Shown here piece by piece: positions 20,695 through 33,800 of a stretch of DNA of 64,000 nt (position 1 is the first letter of the stretch; each line of letters begins with the position of its first letter). Source of the stretch: Rotaria socialis (taxonomy: Eukaryota; Rotifera; Eurotatoria; Philodinida; Philodinidae); NCBI GenBank assembly GCA_905331475.1, contig CAJNYU010000183.1, forward strand, positions 186,001 through 250,000, written 5' to 3'. The position numbers were made by a program, and so were the translations under genes. A model generated the notes under the pieces. The model was not told where the DNA came from, searched no databases, and saw nothing but the letters and a program-made list of their open reading frames with translations.

Positions 20695-22805
20695 TCATTT
20701 GTTTATATCGTTATTTTTATTCATGTTTCTGTATACTTGTGATTCTTGATTGATAGGTCGTTTCGTTGTATAAAGATCGACTGAACTTTCATCTGGTTGT
20801 TTTCCAAGTAGTTTTGTTTCTTCTCTATGGGTTTTATTGACAAGAACTGTTTTATCTAATAAATTTGATTTTTCAATTATTTGTTCGATTGTATTTATAT
20901 TATTGACTAGATTTTCAGGTGTAATTTCATCGATGACTAGAGAATGGTGAATATTAAATGGACCGATACTGGAACGACGTATTGATTCAGAAAGTGTACT
21001 TGTACGTAAACGAATGCCAATATCAAGAATAACTTCTTTTAAATGAATTTCATGTTCGTTGATTACATACATTTCTAGAGGGAGACATTAAATTTCTATG
21101 CATTTAATGTATATTCATACGTACCAATATCAAAGCAGGGTGCTTTAAAATTAAGTAGTTTGAGACCGTAAACTATCGGTGGTAGAGTATGATCACGTGG
21201 TTTCCATAAACCAGCTTTAGCTAATTCAAAGCCGGCTTGAGTGAATGGGCTTATTCCTGACATTCTTTTGTATTTTTAACAAATAAGGAAAATTAAAATA
21301 CTTAAAAAGATTTGTAACTTACTTGTACATCGATGCTTGAAAACTACTTTGAATTAGAGCACAAACGCGTTCAATTTTAGATCGAGTTACATGTTCTAAA
21401 TGAAATTTCATTCGATACATTAAAATATAAAGTTATATAGTCATATTGCTTTTTGTATGCTAAACTATTATAACTGTCAAACACAATGAAACATACTCAA
21501 CTGTCGTATGGCATTTGACTTCATGCAATGGCTATGAGAATGTCACGATGATACGACAATGAATTGGGAAATGCTTTCAAGTACATAGTCTACTGATAAA
21601 TGGTTTTGTCATTGCTATTGAAACTGTTGAGATTTTGGATATTGAATATATTGGAACACGTAGATTTAACTTTGCAAACATTTTCATAACTATCTATTGA
21701 CTATTTAGTGAAAGTAGAAGCAAAATTTTAGATAGTAACTCTTCATTTTGTAAATTTTTGATTAATGCTTTTTTCTTGGTTCATAAAATAATTTCATTTA
21801 ACTATCCATATATGTTTATCGACAGATTATAGATTCGAAGTTTTTAAAAATTTTACTAACTTTTTCAACATATTTTCTTCGAGATAATATGAATTCAAAT
21901 GATGTTTCGCAGTTAAGTATGTTTAGTCACGAGTATGACTTTTAGAAGTTTTCACTAGACTGTAGTTATATAAAAGATTATTTTCTTTTTCTTGAAATAC
22001 AACATATATGTTGTAGATACTAAAACAATAGTTTTAATAATCTTTCTTCTTTTAATCTGACTACTGAAAACATAACCAAATAGAATCATATTCAAAGTAA
22101 ACATACTGAAAGTGCTTTTTTCAACAATAACTCCATTGGCATCGAGTGTATTCGTTGATTCGCCCAATTTGCCTTGAATATGATAACACTAATATCGTGA
22201 AAAAAAACAGAGATTTACAAGAAGAAAAAAAAAAGATTATCAGTCTTATATAGATAGATTTACCCTTAACGGTTGACCATCTTTAATTTGATCAAGACGT
22301 TTAGATCCATCATTAATACTCACAACTTATGTTTCAAAAAACACGAAAACTAAAATGACAAATATTCAAAAACTAGTTTTACTCTGTAATCCAGATGAGA
22401 AAGGTTCTAATGGAAAAATTGATTGGATATCAAAATCTTCTGGTTGATAACGTGGACCCAATGCTAAAATAATAATATAAATACCAGTATTCTCGAAATA
22501 ATATTCTGAATCTATTTCAACCTTGTACCGTATCTGATAGATCAATAGATGAAACAACCATTTCTTTTCCTGTTTGCCTATCACGTATAATATCAACACG
22601 ATTCATCGGTGCCCGATATGGCATTTGATTGAAAACTATACAAAATTATTTCTTTCATGATTCCAATTAATACTATACAAATACCTGATGCTAATCTTTC
22701 TTGTACGATAGTAAAAAAATGTTGCGTTTTCATATCAGCTGGTTTAAATAGACATGCAATACCGCTTAATTTATCATATAACAATTCCGCTGATGATCGA
22801 AGCAT
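20695..22805 (-). CDS. TRUB2: TRUB2-like mitochondrial pseudouridine synthase homologue, catalytic Asp replaced
   Basis: TRUB2 is a TruB-family enzyme that pseudouridylates mitochondrial mRNAs and associates with mitoribosome biogenesis. The start MLRSSAELL (22805) leads into LSGIACLFKPADMKTQHFF, the family's KP entry motif. The following exon gives LGPRYQPEDFDIQSIFPLEP then FSSGLQ. After an intron comes IVSINDGSKRLDQIKDGQPL, then YHIQGKLGESTNTLDANG and VEKSTF, HVTRSKIERVCALIQSSFQA (about 21345-21400), and a C-terminal segment ending in a Lys/Asn tail. TRUB2-like order holds throughout. At the catalytic position (HRLDxxxSG in the human protein) this protein has FPLEPFSSG, with Glu for Asp (GAA). 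The 5' end could be longer; TTTTTCAAG lies just before the ATG. Confidence 0.8.
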
Positions 22806-23182
22806 TTCTTGAAAAAAATAAATATCAAATATGTTTTTCGATGTGTTTTTTATCGATGAAAAGAATAATAAATATTAAAAGTGCAAAATAGAATCTATTA
22901 ATTCATTTTTGAGCTTCTTTGTTAAAATTAGCAAAACAAACGAAAAGAATGAATTACAGAATTTTCTGAGGATAAAAAAATATAATTATAATCTACTCTA
23001 TTTGCCCACATGTCTTCATTTGAATATAGAATATAAATTAGGAACGGATTGAAGCGAGAGAAAAAATGAGGTTCGATATAATTATACAATAAAAAAAAAT
23101 AGTTTCACACATGGAACACACAAAAATATAAATCTCTATATACATAATTTTTAAAAAAATAGACAGTTACACTATTCGTTTT
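22806..23182. other. Short intergenic interval
   Basis: About 375 AT-rich bases between the GTPBP2-like stop and the TRUB2-like start, both on the minus strand. Beyond a CAAG acceptor just before the TRUB2-like ATG I see nothing. Confidence 0.6.
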
Positions 23183-25527
23183 TTACTCTTGTATTTGACG
23201 AAGAACTTTAATTACACGGCCACTGCCTTTAGTTTGTTGACCAGAACGAAATATCAATCGAGATCCTTCAAGAACATATTCACACCGATTTCGAAATCGA
23301 AATGTCACTATAGCTTGTTTATTTGCATGTAGTTCTTCCTAAAAGATAATATTGTTTCATATTTATAAAAAAAAAATTAAATTCTCATACTTTATCCATT
23401 TCAATGATAAGAACTGTTTGACGAATACTTTCTATTTGAACAGTTGTTTCAAAACCCTTACGTATTGGTGTATTTGTATGATGCATAGAAAGATAAATTT
23501 CCGCAACAAATTCAAAACATGCTTCAGGACTAGATGTTGATGAAATCAGTACCATACCCTAATTGATTCATTTTTTTGGAAAAGTACACACAATAATATG
23601 TAATCACAAAATAAAAATTAAATCATTTACCTTGCGTAATCGACTACCTCCTATATGAAGTAAACTAAGCGAAGCAGCTTGGCCAGAACGAACAATTCGT
23701 CTTGGAACTCTATATCTCTGTATCGTAGTAACTTGTACTGGCAAAAATTTACCATCTACTAAAGGACCAACCAGATAATTTTCTCCTTCTCGAATTGAAC
23801 CACTAAAAATAATTTTAAAAATAATCAGATAATCACTAGATAAATCTATTTTTATAGTTTTCTATTCGTACCTTTTTAATGTACCACAAACAACAGCTGC
23901 ACCCGACACATTATTTCTATAAATTTCGTCGATCTATTGAAAAAGATAAGATAACAACAATCTTCTAAATCAAATATGAAATAAAAAATAACTGAATCGT
24001 ACTCGATATTCTACAGGTAATGATGAAAGTCTTTCTTGATCTTTAGTACTCAAACGAGGTGGAAGAATATTAAGAAATTTTTTTAATAAATCAATATTTT
24101 CACCAGTCACACACGATACCGCAAATATTGGACATATACTTTTTTCAACGAACATATCAGCTGCTTTAACCAGATCTTCTTCTCGTTGAACAACATAAGG
24201 TCGAAGTTGTGTAGAACCAATGCCATGTTTTAATAGGTATGTTAAACATGTTATAGTTTGTTGTATATTAGTTTTTGAACATAAATCTATCTTATTAATT
24301 ACAACGAATACCGGTACATCCAATGTTCTGGCATATGAAAAATGTTCTCGTGTTGTATCAACTAAATTATATTTGAAATAAATTTAAAACAAAACAGTTT
24401 CTCTTTCTTTGTTTCTAATTGATAGCATACCAACACTTGATGGTGCGTCAACACATAACATTGCAAAATCAGCAGCATGTGCAGCAAGTCCAAATAAAGT
24501 TGTTTTCATATATTTTTTATGACCAGCAAGATCAATAAATGTTATGACTAAATATTAATACACAACATAAAAATTATTAGTTGAACATTATTTGTCCTAC
24601 TTTTAGTTGATCGATTACAAATTTCATTTGCCGTTCGACAACAACCATAATCAATACTCTTCAATATAAACAATTAATCAATGTTAAATAGAAAAGGAAA
24701 CTTCATTCAATAACATACTTCGCCGAGATTATTAAATCCAAGAATTTCATGTGTTATTGATGATGTTCTTCCCGACTGTATTTCATGTAGATGCCGAAAT
24801 AAATTAAGTCTTGCTCGACCTCGTCCATTGTCAAGTTCACCATGAGTACAAACACCAACAACTGAACTCTTTCCACTATCAACTGTACCCAATACAGCAA
24901 CACGTAAATCAATAAAATGTTGATCATCAGGAACTTTTCGTATCAATACTTCTACAATATGTCGGTCATTTTTTAATGTACGTTCATGAAGTATTGTTAT
25001 TGATGCACCTAATCGATCAGCCATTGTTTTTAATGTTGTTAATGATGCTTCTAATTCTTCACTGCTAACACCACTTAATGTACCACAATCTTCAACGCCA
25101 ATTTCATATAATGCTTCACCTTGTCCTTCTTGTAAACGCCAATTCATTTGAGTGATTAAATGTTCAAGACGATATGGATTGGGATCAATTAATTTAAGTT
25201 TATATTCAATATTTCCTTCTTGAGGCTAAGAAAAACAAAAGTAAAAGATTTTCATTGAAATATTTTCAAACATAAAAAACGAAAAAAAGATTAACAAACC
25301 TCCGGTGGTAAACCGGTCAGAACGAATGGTGAACGAGGAACTTGTTCATTATCATCTTCATCTTCATCATCAGTTGAACCAAATAGACTTGTCACATGTT
25401 GATTGATCTACATTGAAATCAAACAAAGTGAATAAATTAAATTCAAAAAACTGAAAGCTTAACTCACTTTATTAAAATTTGATTCTGTTCGTCGATTATT
25501 GGTTGACGTAGGATCTTGATTAGACAT
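23183..25527 (-). CDS. GTPBP2: GTPBP1/2-family translational GTPase, closest to GTPBP2
   Basis: GTPBP1 and GTPBP2 are eEF1A-like GTPases linked to ribosome rescue and mRNA surveillance. The start MSNQDPTSTNNRRTESNFNK (25527) has an AG acceptor directly before it. An acidic stretch DDEDEDDNEQ follows, then the family N-domain with EYKLKLIDPNPYRLEHLITQ and LQEGQGEALYEIGVEDCGTL. The G1 loop is GTVDSGKSS. Next come GELDNGRGRARLNLFRHLHE and IQSGRTSSITHEILGF; the wording GRARLN-x-FRHLHEIQSGRTSS favours GTPBP2 over GTPBP1. G3 is DLAGHKKYMKTT (about 24500), and G4 is NKID in VPVFVVINKIDLC (24290). C-terminal beta-barrel exons (23183-23930) end RQIQE-stop. All catalytic motifs look intact. Confidence 0.88.
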
Positions 25528-25973
25528 CTGAAATAAAGATTTTAGCATAGAATTATATGTCAATTAAACTAAGAAACTATCTATGAAGAACTTTATTGAT
25601 ATATCTGATATACATCTTTACGTCTTTGCAATAATGGTAAAAGCTGATGACAGCTTGGATTGTTAACTTGTGCATCATGCAATGTGATTATTCTCGATTT
25701 TCAACATGATTGTGTAATTACTGACTTTAGAACATTTTTACCTGAATAATAAGTGGCTATCAACAAATGTAAGTATAATGTAACTTCCACGTTGCAATAA
25801 GAATCTAGCGCGTTACATTCAATTGCATCATCTTACGTGTCGGTGTGACAAAAACAACGAGGTTTTTTTCCATTCAAAATCAGCATGTCTGCGTGCAGAC
25901 ATATGATTTTTTGTTTGACAACAAGAAAACAAAAGCGAAGGAAAGAGAAAAAATACAAAAGAATGTAATTAAA
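25528..25973. other. Intergenic interval
   Basis: About 445 bases between the uS14m stop and the GTPBP2-like start, both minus. It holds the CAG acceptor abutting the GTPBP2-like ATG (25528-25529) and otherwise nothing recognisable. Confidence 0.6.
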
Positions 25974-27687
25974 CTAAGGATCTTCTCGAATAATGCGCCG
26001 TCTACGACTCATCATTTCAGTATTTTGTCTTGTATATCGATCGAATGTTGAACGCATAACACCTGACATTTGATTATAATCTGCGAAACGACGCCACATT
26101 ATCCGACCGAGACGATATTGTTCTACAACACCCCATTGGCGAGACCTGGAATTCACAAAAAAGAAATACACATACCTATTTTTGTCAATAAATACATACA
26201 AAAAAATAATACATACGTTAATGCACATCGATTCCATCTCCACCAAGGTTGAGTTTCGTTTGTAAATGTTGAAAATTCTTCTTCTCGACAATAGTTCTGT
26301 AATAAAATAAAAAATAAGAGGAATCAATGAAATTTAAAAACAGAACAATAATATTATTTTATTTTACTTTAAATGAATCAGGAAAGATCATATTTTTACG
26401 TAATGATTGGTAACGAAATCGTTCAGGCCAGTATTTTCGAATCAGCGTGCGTCGTTTTATATCTTTCAACATCATTCGACCTGGATAGCCAACTAGTTTA
26501 GTACGTGATGGTTGGTCAGTATTGATAATACCAGTAACAGGTGTCAGAAGAGGTAGCTATTAAATGAATTTAAAATTATTAATGGCATGGACTGTAAAAA
26601 ATTGTTTCGCAGTAAATTTTTTAAAATTTCTTATTTTGTGCTGAGTTTATCATAATTAAGTCTAAACTGTTTTTCCCTCGCTAGATTCTCTTTTCAGCAA
26701 TTAGATCGGTCTCAATTTTTGGAAACATAATCGTAAGTTGTTATTTTGAGAAATTTCACATTATTTTAATTGTCAGTATGTAAAACTAAAATAAAATATG
26801 GGATTTGATTGACTATGAAGATCTACGAAATTAATATAGATACAAGTTCCAGATACGTTTACATTATGAATATTTCTATATGATCAATACTACAGATGCA
26901 AACAATTCAACTGTTTATTATTCTAAATCGATCAAAGATTTTATAGGACATTTTATTTTTTTTATTTTTTTTAAATGGAATAATTAAATCCTTACTAGGC
27001 CACTCGTTTTCAATAGTCAACATTTTTCATAGTTGTTTTCGAGTATTTGCATGAGAAACAGTGGTAAAAAATAAGACAAACGAATTGAAATCAGATTTTT
27101 AATATACGAACAAGTAATCGAAATTCAATGAGTTCTAAGAAGAATTAGTTGAATGTCATACACTGATATTATTAATCATATTAATTAGAATATTTACAAT
27201 ATAGAACATGTTAGAACTTCTGTGTATGCTTATTGCGTACAAGTGAATAATCTGTTAAAGCGTGTCCATGATTAAAATTTTGAATTCTATGAATATGACT
27301 AGCTTTAAAAAGTAATAAAACCTACTAAATAAAAGCAGTCTGTCATTTTTCTACGTTTGACATGAATCTATAATTCCTCAAGAGACAGTACATAGGGAAG
27401 AATACTTTCTACTATTATGATCAGCTAATAATTAACATGAAAGTAACTAATTAGAAGTGGAAATTGAAAATGAAGTATATTAAGACGAAAAAGAAAATAG
27501 TACAATAGAAAAGCTGTCATTTTTTTTCTTTTTTATGTTCTTTCATAGTACACATAAACATGTTATTATATATTTCATGGAAATCTTGCTGTTATTATCT
27601 GACGATATTATTAATCAATATTTATACCTGAACGGAAAACATATTCAGCCGAAGACTTCTTTGAACTTGACAAAGTAAAAATGACAT
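25974..27687 (-). CDS. MRPS14: Mitochondrial small-subunit ribosomal protein uS14m (MRPS14)
   Basis: uS14m binds the head of the mitoribosomal small subunit. Exon 1 is MSFLLCQVQRSLRLNMFSVQ (start 27687), a plausible mitochondrial presequence, and ends at a GTATAA donor. An intron of about 1.07 kb separates it from LPLLTPVTGIINTDQPSRTK, then MLKDIKRRTLIRKYWPERFR and YQSLRKNMIFPDSF. The next exon gives EEEFSTFTNETQPWWRWNRC. The last (about 25974-26150) has RSRQWGVVEQYRLGRIMWRR and FADYNQMSGVMRSTF. The RNRC-ALTSRSR and LGRI-x-x-RRFAD-x-x-x-MSG blocks match the family core. A tail of about 20 residues (DRYTRQNTEMMSRRRRII) extends past the usual end. An AG acceptor abuts the start codon. Confidence 0.88.
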
Positions 27688-27887
27688 CTAAAACAATGAA
27701 TAATTGAAGAAGGAAAAAAGAAACAATAACACATTAAAATATCATGCACCGTGATATATTTATTCCAAATATTGGAAACAATTTACTTTTCCCACGGAAA
27801 CCAAAAACTACTATTAAATAGAGTATCCTCAAATACCAAAAATATTAATAACATAACAAAAAAGAAAATCATTGCAACCAATTATAA

Positions 27888-28982
27888 TTATATGACATGA
27901 GCAAAAAGAGCAATCATTGGACCAGTTAATTCTACACTTTGTATACGTTGAAAACCAGCTTGAAATAATAGTTGTCTGTATTCATTTTGTGTAGTATCAT
28001 ATCCAATGCCATCACCACATTCAATAGCCATTGATATACTAGTTGATAATGTTGTAATATTTTCACGATCATTATCAATCATTTTTTCAATAACTAATAG
28101 CGTACCATTACCACCACTAAGTTGAATTTTTGTTTTTAATAATTTATAAATTTTTTCAATTAACAATCTCCGTTGACCATATGTCCAATCATGTAGAATA
28201 TATTTAAGAGATACAAGATCAATATTTTTTGTGATTTTAATTATTTCATCTGGCCAATTTTCTTCAAAAAAATTCCCGGCTACGTAATGAACATGTGAAT
28301 CGTTGATATTGACTGAAGAGGCATAGCAAGTAAGTTCAGGTAAATCAAAACTAAACGCATTCATATGTGGATATCGTGTAACAATTGTTCGGCTGAGATC
28401 GCCTAATGAACCTCCAATGTCAAGTAATGTTGAATATATTGAAAAATCAGCATGATCGCATAATTCATTAATTGTACAGCGGGTAAAAGATGACATGATA
28501 CGTGCAAAATAAATCATTGGATCTTGTTTTTGTTCGAATATTGACCAAAGACATGATTGTTCATTGCTATCTTCACTTGTTCTAATACCATATTTTAATG
28601 TTTCATTAAGACGAAGAAAAAATGTATACTGACGACGATGATCCCAAACACCAATACCTAAACCAACATAATTTTGACGTGATGAAACAAGATATGTACG
28701 TGTAACATGTGTACATTCATAGCGATTTGAATTTGAACATCGTTTTAGTAGACGAAGATAAACAAGATATGATAACATTGATAATGATACATTTAATTTT
28801 GCCAGTTCTTCATAAGCTAGAGAACCTGTTGAAGACTCCTCAATCATTGTAAATAGATTGAGTCGAATGGCACCAAAAAGTACTTGAGAACGAACAAAGG
28901 AGCATATTGTATGCTTTAATAAAGTATCCAATGTGGCTGCCAACTTCTTTGCGTTATTATCATTGTATGATGATGAATACAT
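27888..28982 (-). CDS. SAM-dependent O-methyltransferase, ASMT/plant-OMT type, intronless
   Basis: A 364-residue single-exon member of the Methyltransf_2 family, which methylates small phenolic or indolic hydroxyls. The N-terminal dimerisation/winged-helix part includes VRSQVLFGAIRLNLFTMIEE. The SAM-binding loop is LLDIGGSLGDLSRTI, followed by FSFDLPEL. The catalytic-base motif is ISLKYILHDW-like (SLKYILHDWTYGQRRLL), with the expected His. The C-terminus has GTLLVIEKMIDND and YRQLLFQAGFQRIQSVEL. Length and motif order are complete. It is intronless while its neighbours have many introns, which fits transfer, retroposition or a naturally intronless gene. An AG acceptor lies 11 bases upstream of the ATG. 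The substrate cannot be told from sequence. Confidence 0.85.
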   Translation of the reverse strand: MYSSSYNDNNAKKLAATLDTLLKHTICSFVRSQVLFGAIRLNLFTMIEESSTGSLAYEELAKLNVSLSMLSYLVYLRLLKRCSNSNRYECTHVTRTYLVSSRQNYVGLGIGVWDHRRQYTFFLRLNETLKYGIRTSEDSNEQSCLWSIFEQKQDPMIYFARIMSSFTRCTINELCDHADFSIYSTLLDIGGSLGDLSRTIVTRYPHMNAFSFDLPELTCYASSVNINDSHVHYVAGNFFEENWPDEIIKITKNIDLVSLKYILHDWTYGQRRLLIEKIYKLLKTKIQLSGGNGTLLVIEKMIDNDRENITTLSTSISMAIECGDGIGYDTTQNEYRQLLFQAGFQRIQSVELTGPMIALFAHVI

Positions 28983-30886
28983 TTCAAATAAATCTAGAGA
29001 AAATACTAAAGTCGATTAAACATAATTGAATATATTATTGCAACTATGTTTTAAATAAAATATCTAACTGCAAACGAAATTACACGGCAGCAGAGATTTG
29101 TCGCTAGTATCAATAAAAATCAAGTTAACTCATGACAAATACAGAGAACGGCAACATATTGCATGGATATACATACACAGATTGCTTTTCTCAACGACTA
29201 AACAGAAAACCTAAGTATATGCAATGCAATGCAAGAAGAACAATGATTTCATTGGTTAATAGAGGCTTCTTCTTAGTAAACCTCGTTTAAGAGGTCGCTA
29301 GAATAAGACTGTGCTTATACGTAACCGCAATCACTGACGAGTTGCCAGTGACGACGAAAATGACAGCAAAACTGAAACAGAAATTGAAAATTGATAATGC
29401 TGATGCGATAAGTTTTAATCGAGAAATATGTAAAAATATTAAAGATCATATGAAACAGATAACTAAATTGCTGATGGAGGTAAAAATATGCACATCTTGT
29501 AATCATATGTTAATTGTTTTCACAATTTGTAAAAAGTGGGCAAATTTTTTATCTCCCCCTTTAAATAAACCCAGATCACTGATTCTAGAGAATAATTCGA
29601 CTATAGGAATCGGTCGGAAAGGTGCAGAAAAATCACACTATTCCATCGGAAAGAACAGGATATGGACTGGAATCCACTGAAAAAAAATCAAAAAGTTTCC
29701 AACTGAAATAACACCTCTAACTTTCATCAATCTCCCATGTTTCCCTACCGCTTCTCGCCGTACTGCCACGACCTGGGTAAACTAGGATTATTTGTGCTGC
29801 TTTTATTAAGAACAAAAATCCGATAGAACTGACAAGAAAGAAAATATCGTGCGTCGATTAACATCGCCACAAGAATGTATATTTCTTCATATTAAACATT
29901 GATATGGATATAAGTCAGCTGATTCTTCTATTGATGTTAAGCGGAAACCAACGAATGGCATATCTGGATATAAAGAATTTTTCACAACGAACAGTTGAGC
30001 TTTTAATAATAATGAAAATTAAAGATGAGACAACCTTGCTTACATGTTCTCATCATAGATATGATGGATTGGCAGATAAATAAGAACTAAATTATTGTAT
30101 CACAAACAAAGAAGTATTTTTCATTCAGAAGGAATCATTTCATAATTTATTCATCACATTTCACACTATAGAACATTACAATTCATTCACTGTAATTTCT
30201 ACGAAAGACATGATAGAAGTAAGATATATAAGACAGAGCAGTTCTTCGTTTTGATCTTAATTTGTTATTTAATGCTCAACAAATTTCATCAATAATTTGA
30301 TCATTTTACTGAGTGTAGTAGTTTTTAAAATTTTATTTCATACGATAACAACAACATATGATGGTCATAATTACATATTAACATAAGAATATGATGCATC
30401 ATTAATGCTAATGTAATGGACACAAATAAACAAATAAACAAACAAACAAAAAGGATTATTTCGCATATATGTATCAATATTTGTTATGAATTTCAATGGA
30501 TAGATATTGTTGATGATAATGCTGTAAAATTATGTTTGTATGCTTGACTTGGTTGATTTATCACTACAAATATGATTAACTGAATAGATATGAAAATAAA
30601 TTTAATCGAATTTCAATAACCTATAATTTATTCAATTTAGTTCAGAAAGTCAGTTAGATTCAAAAGTTAACAAAATATACCGGCTCAGAAAAATTCGAAA
30701 CCTTTTTAGACATTTCGGAAGATCTGGTTAATCTGTTACGAAAGTACTGCAAATAAAATCTGATTCTATACGTTTTAACTACGACGTGAATTCAAATTAT
30801 TTTAGAATCGTTTATGTTTTAATGATGGTAATGACAAACAACGGTGAAAAATTCAAGAAAAATCATCAGTATACACGTCTCCTTAG
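28983..30886. other. Gene-free interval
   Basis: About 1.9 kb between two minus-strand genes. The upstream edge holds the acceptor for the methyltransferase. A short plus-strand open frame near 29342 is charged and ends at a GT donor but has no visible partner exons. A simple AAACA-type repeat lies at about 30423-30450. Nothing else is recognisable. Confidence 0.55.
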
Positions 30887-33800
30887 TTATGTATTTATAA
30901 TACGTCGTTGAAATTTTGGTAGATTTTCTAGAAATCGGCCTAATAATGTTTTCTTGATGATTTCAGCTGAAGGTTCTTCGCTATTAGACGGTTTACGAAT
31001 CTAGAAACAAAAAGAGAACATCGATTTTCTATTGATTATCATAATGTTTCGTATTTACATGTTCATATTTAGCACCAATACGAGGTAAATAAATACATAA
31101 TTTTTCATCGTAAATAACATGTGCTATTAAACCTGGTAAATCTTGTTGTAAAACAAATTCATCATAAAGCGTATGATGATAATGAGTATTCCGAAGAGCG
31201 AGTATTTTTGTTTCATTGATATTCTACATAATAAATAAATGATATTGAATTTTTTGTTGTTAAATATACCAATCGTTTTACTTACTAATGGTTTAAGACC
31301 ACTTTTGCCGATTTCAATTTGAATAAAACATGGACCAGTATAAATCAACGATGAAACAATGTTTTGTAATTGACCTGAAAAGAATTAGGCATTTTCGATT
31401 TCAAAATCATAGAGAATTGTTAGTAATTGAAGATATTCTCAAATTAGTTTGGTATACATAATATAATGTATGTGGATTATTTTGATCAAAATAAATTACC
31501 GCATATGAACGGCAGATGAACATGAGATAAGAGTGAGAATGGGTCAACATAAGTGTCTTCTCTATAATTTCATCTTTACTATGCATTTTACTTTATTAAA
31601 ACAAGCCACGAACAGTAAATCGTGCTCATGATTATCTGATATTTATACCTTGTATAAGAATAAGTTCATGTGATGAATAGATTACTTTTTGTTCAATTAA
31701 ATATGATTCTGGTATAAGAAATGCATGTTTTAAGTGGCCATAAATATGATTACGTTCTTGCTCATTTAAATTGTATGGCTGAAATCATTTTGATTAAAAT
31801 GTTTTAAAATATACAATAAATAAAATATCTATAACAAACCACTGCATTCAAATATTCATACAATACAATTTCTGCTAATTGTAATGAAGTATAATGCCAA
31901 ATTTTTTCTAAGATCCGTAAATGGTTGAATCGTTCGATAAGAACAATTAGATCATTTGCTTTTAAATACCAAACCTTACAAATATCAATTTTACATTTTA
32001 ATTTTTTATAGATTTTAATTTCTTACGAGAGTATTTGTAATACATTTACATGTTTCTGTATATTTCTGTCCATTGAGTAAGTCAATATGACCAATAATAT
32101 CACCTGGTGCATGTAATAATCGATGGACTTTAGTTGATTGTTTAGTTGAAAAAAAATCAAATATAGAATCATTCATATTAAGCTGAGAAAGAATGCTTTC
32201 ATTAAAATTTAATAAATTATTCTTAGTATTAAAAAATATTTGTTTTTGTTCAGAATGATCATCAGACGATTGAAATAAATCTTCATTTAACAAAACTTTC
32301 TTATCGATGATATCTACTTTTTGCAGATCAGCATGATATTGTTGACGAACATGAGACTCCGTTTCGTATTGACTAGTTGAATCAATAAGATCAGATTTTG
32401 GATCAAAAGAATATGAATCTTTTTTTGATTGTAAAGTATCATAAGAATTATTTTCCTTATTTTTATGAAAATTTTCCATTGATAAAGCATCATAAAATTT
32501 CGGCATATTTCTTATTGTCTATTAAAATAGAAAACAATTTTTGAACATAAAACTTATATCTATAGAAATACCTCAACGTAACCAGCTGTAATAAAAAATA
32601 ATGCTTGAGAGTCATTGTCTAATTTGTAAATATATTCGTTTAATGAAAATGACTTAATATGAAGACGACTCAATACATATTCAAGTACATCTGGATCATG
32701 AAGCCACGGAAATACATGTAAGAAATTGAACTATAATCAATAGGAGTAGTGAAATTCTCTGTCAATCGAACTTACTGGAATAGGAAAGAATAAAATTGGT
32801 GGAACGAGTTCTGTATGAAGCTTGTGATTAATATTCTAAATATTAGATCATGATATTCGTTTATTCATTTAATGAAATAAACCTGTGTAATCCTATCGGA
32901 TTCATTTTCTCCTAATAAGCCTTTGTGTGCCATATGATGAACCTAATGAACAGCAAAACAATACTTGAAGCAGAAGAAATTCAGTATGAAAAATTACAAT
33001 ATTTTTTGAATAGTTGAGTAGTTTTTGAATAGCTGCACGCGTTTTAACGCTTGCAGATACATTTGGATGTTCAGTTTGAATACAAGCTAAATAAAAATAT
33101 GTTCTAATGTTACTGTAAACTTTAAAATTTTACTTAATTCATTAATCAATTGTTCTCGTCGTCTTATCGAATCTTTATGAAAATGATCTCGAATTTGATC
33201 AATTTCAATAATACGAGGTAATTTTGAAAGTACATCATCTTCACTAACTACATATGCCGTACATAATTCAAGTGAAAGTGTTACATAACGATTAGCTATG
33301 CGTTCAAAAATGATATTCAAATTAGCTAGTATATACTATAGAAGACAATTAACAAAATTAGTATCGCAAAAATGAAATTCATACATCGGTTGTTCGAATA
33401 ATACGAAGAATTTGAATAATAACAATAATTTGCATGACAGACCAAACTCGACGATTAATAGATTTAGAAAAAATGAAATGATAATATTCTAAAATAGATT
33501 CAATGATCACTAATATCAAAAGAATGCACTCGATTCGATAATAAATCCATGTTCGAAAATAGATTCGACTATCAAAGGTATAAATCTATGAAAAATAAAG
33601 CGTTCAAATTTTCAATAAGAATAAAATAAAGCGAAAATAAAAATAACTTTAATAATGAATTCTAGAAGATAAATTATATTCGAGATGTTTTGAATGCTAG
33701 TTAACGCTAGATTAACTTGATTCGATGTAATTACTACCGATCTAATGATTGCTAATGTCGCCTAAAAGATGATGTTACTTAAATATAAAATATGATTCTT

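Noticed and set aside
29342..29680. Charged plus-strand frame ending near a GT donor at about 29480
   Set aside because: No partner exon, family resemblance or upstream signal could be found, so it is not supported as a gene.
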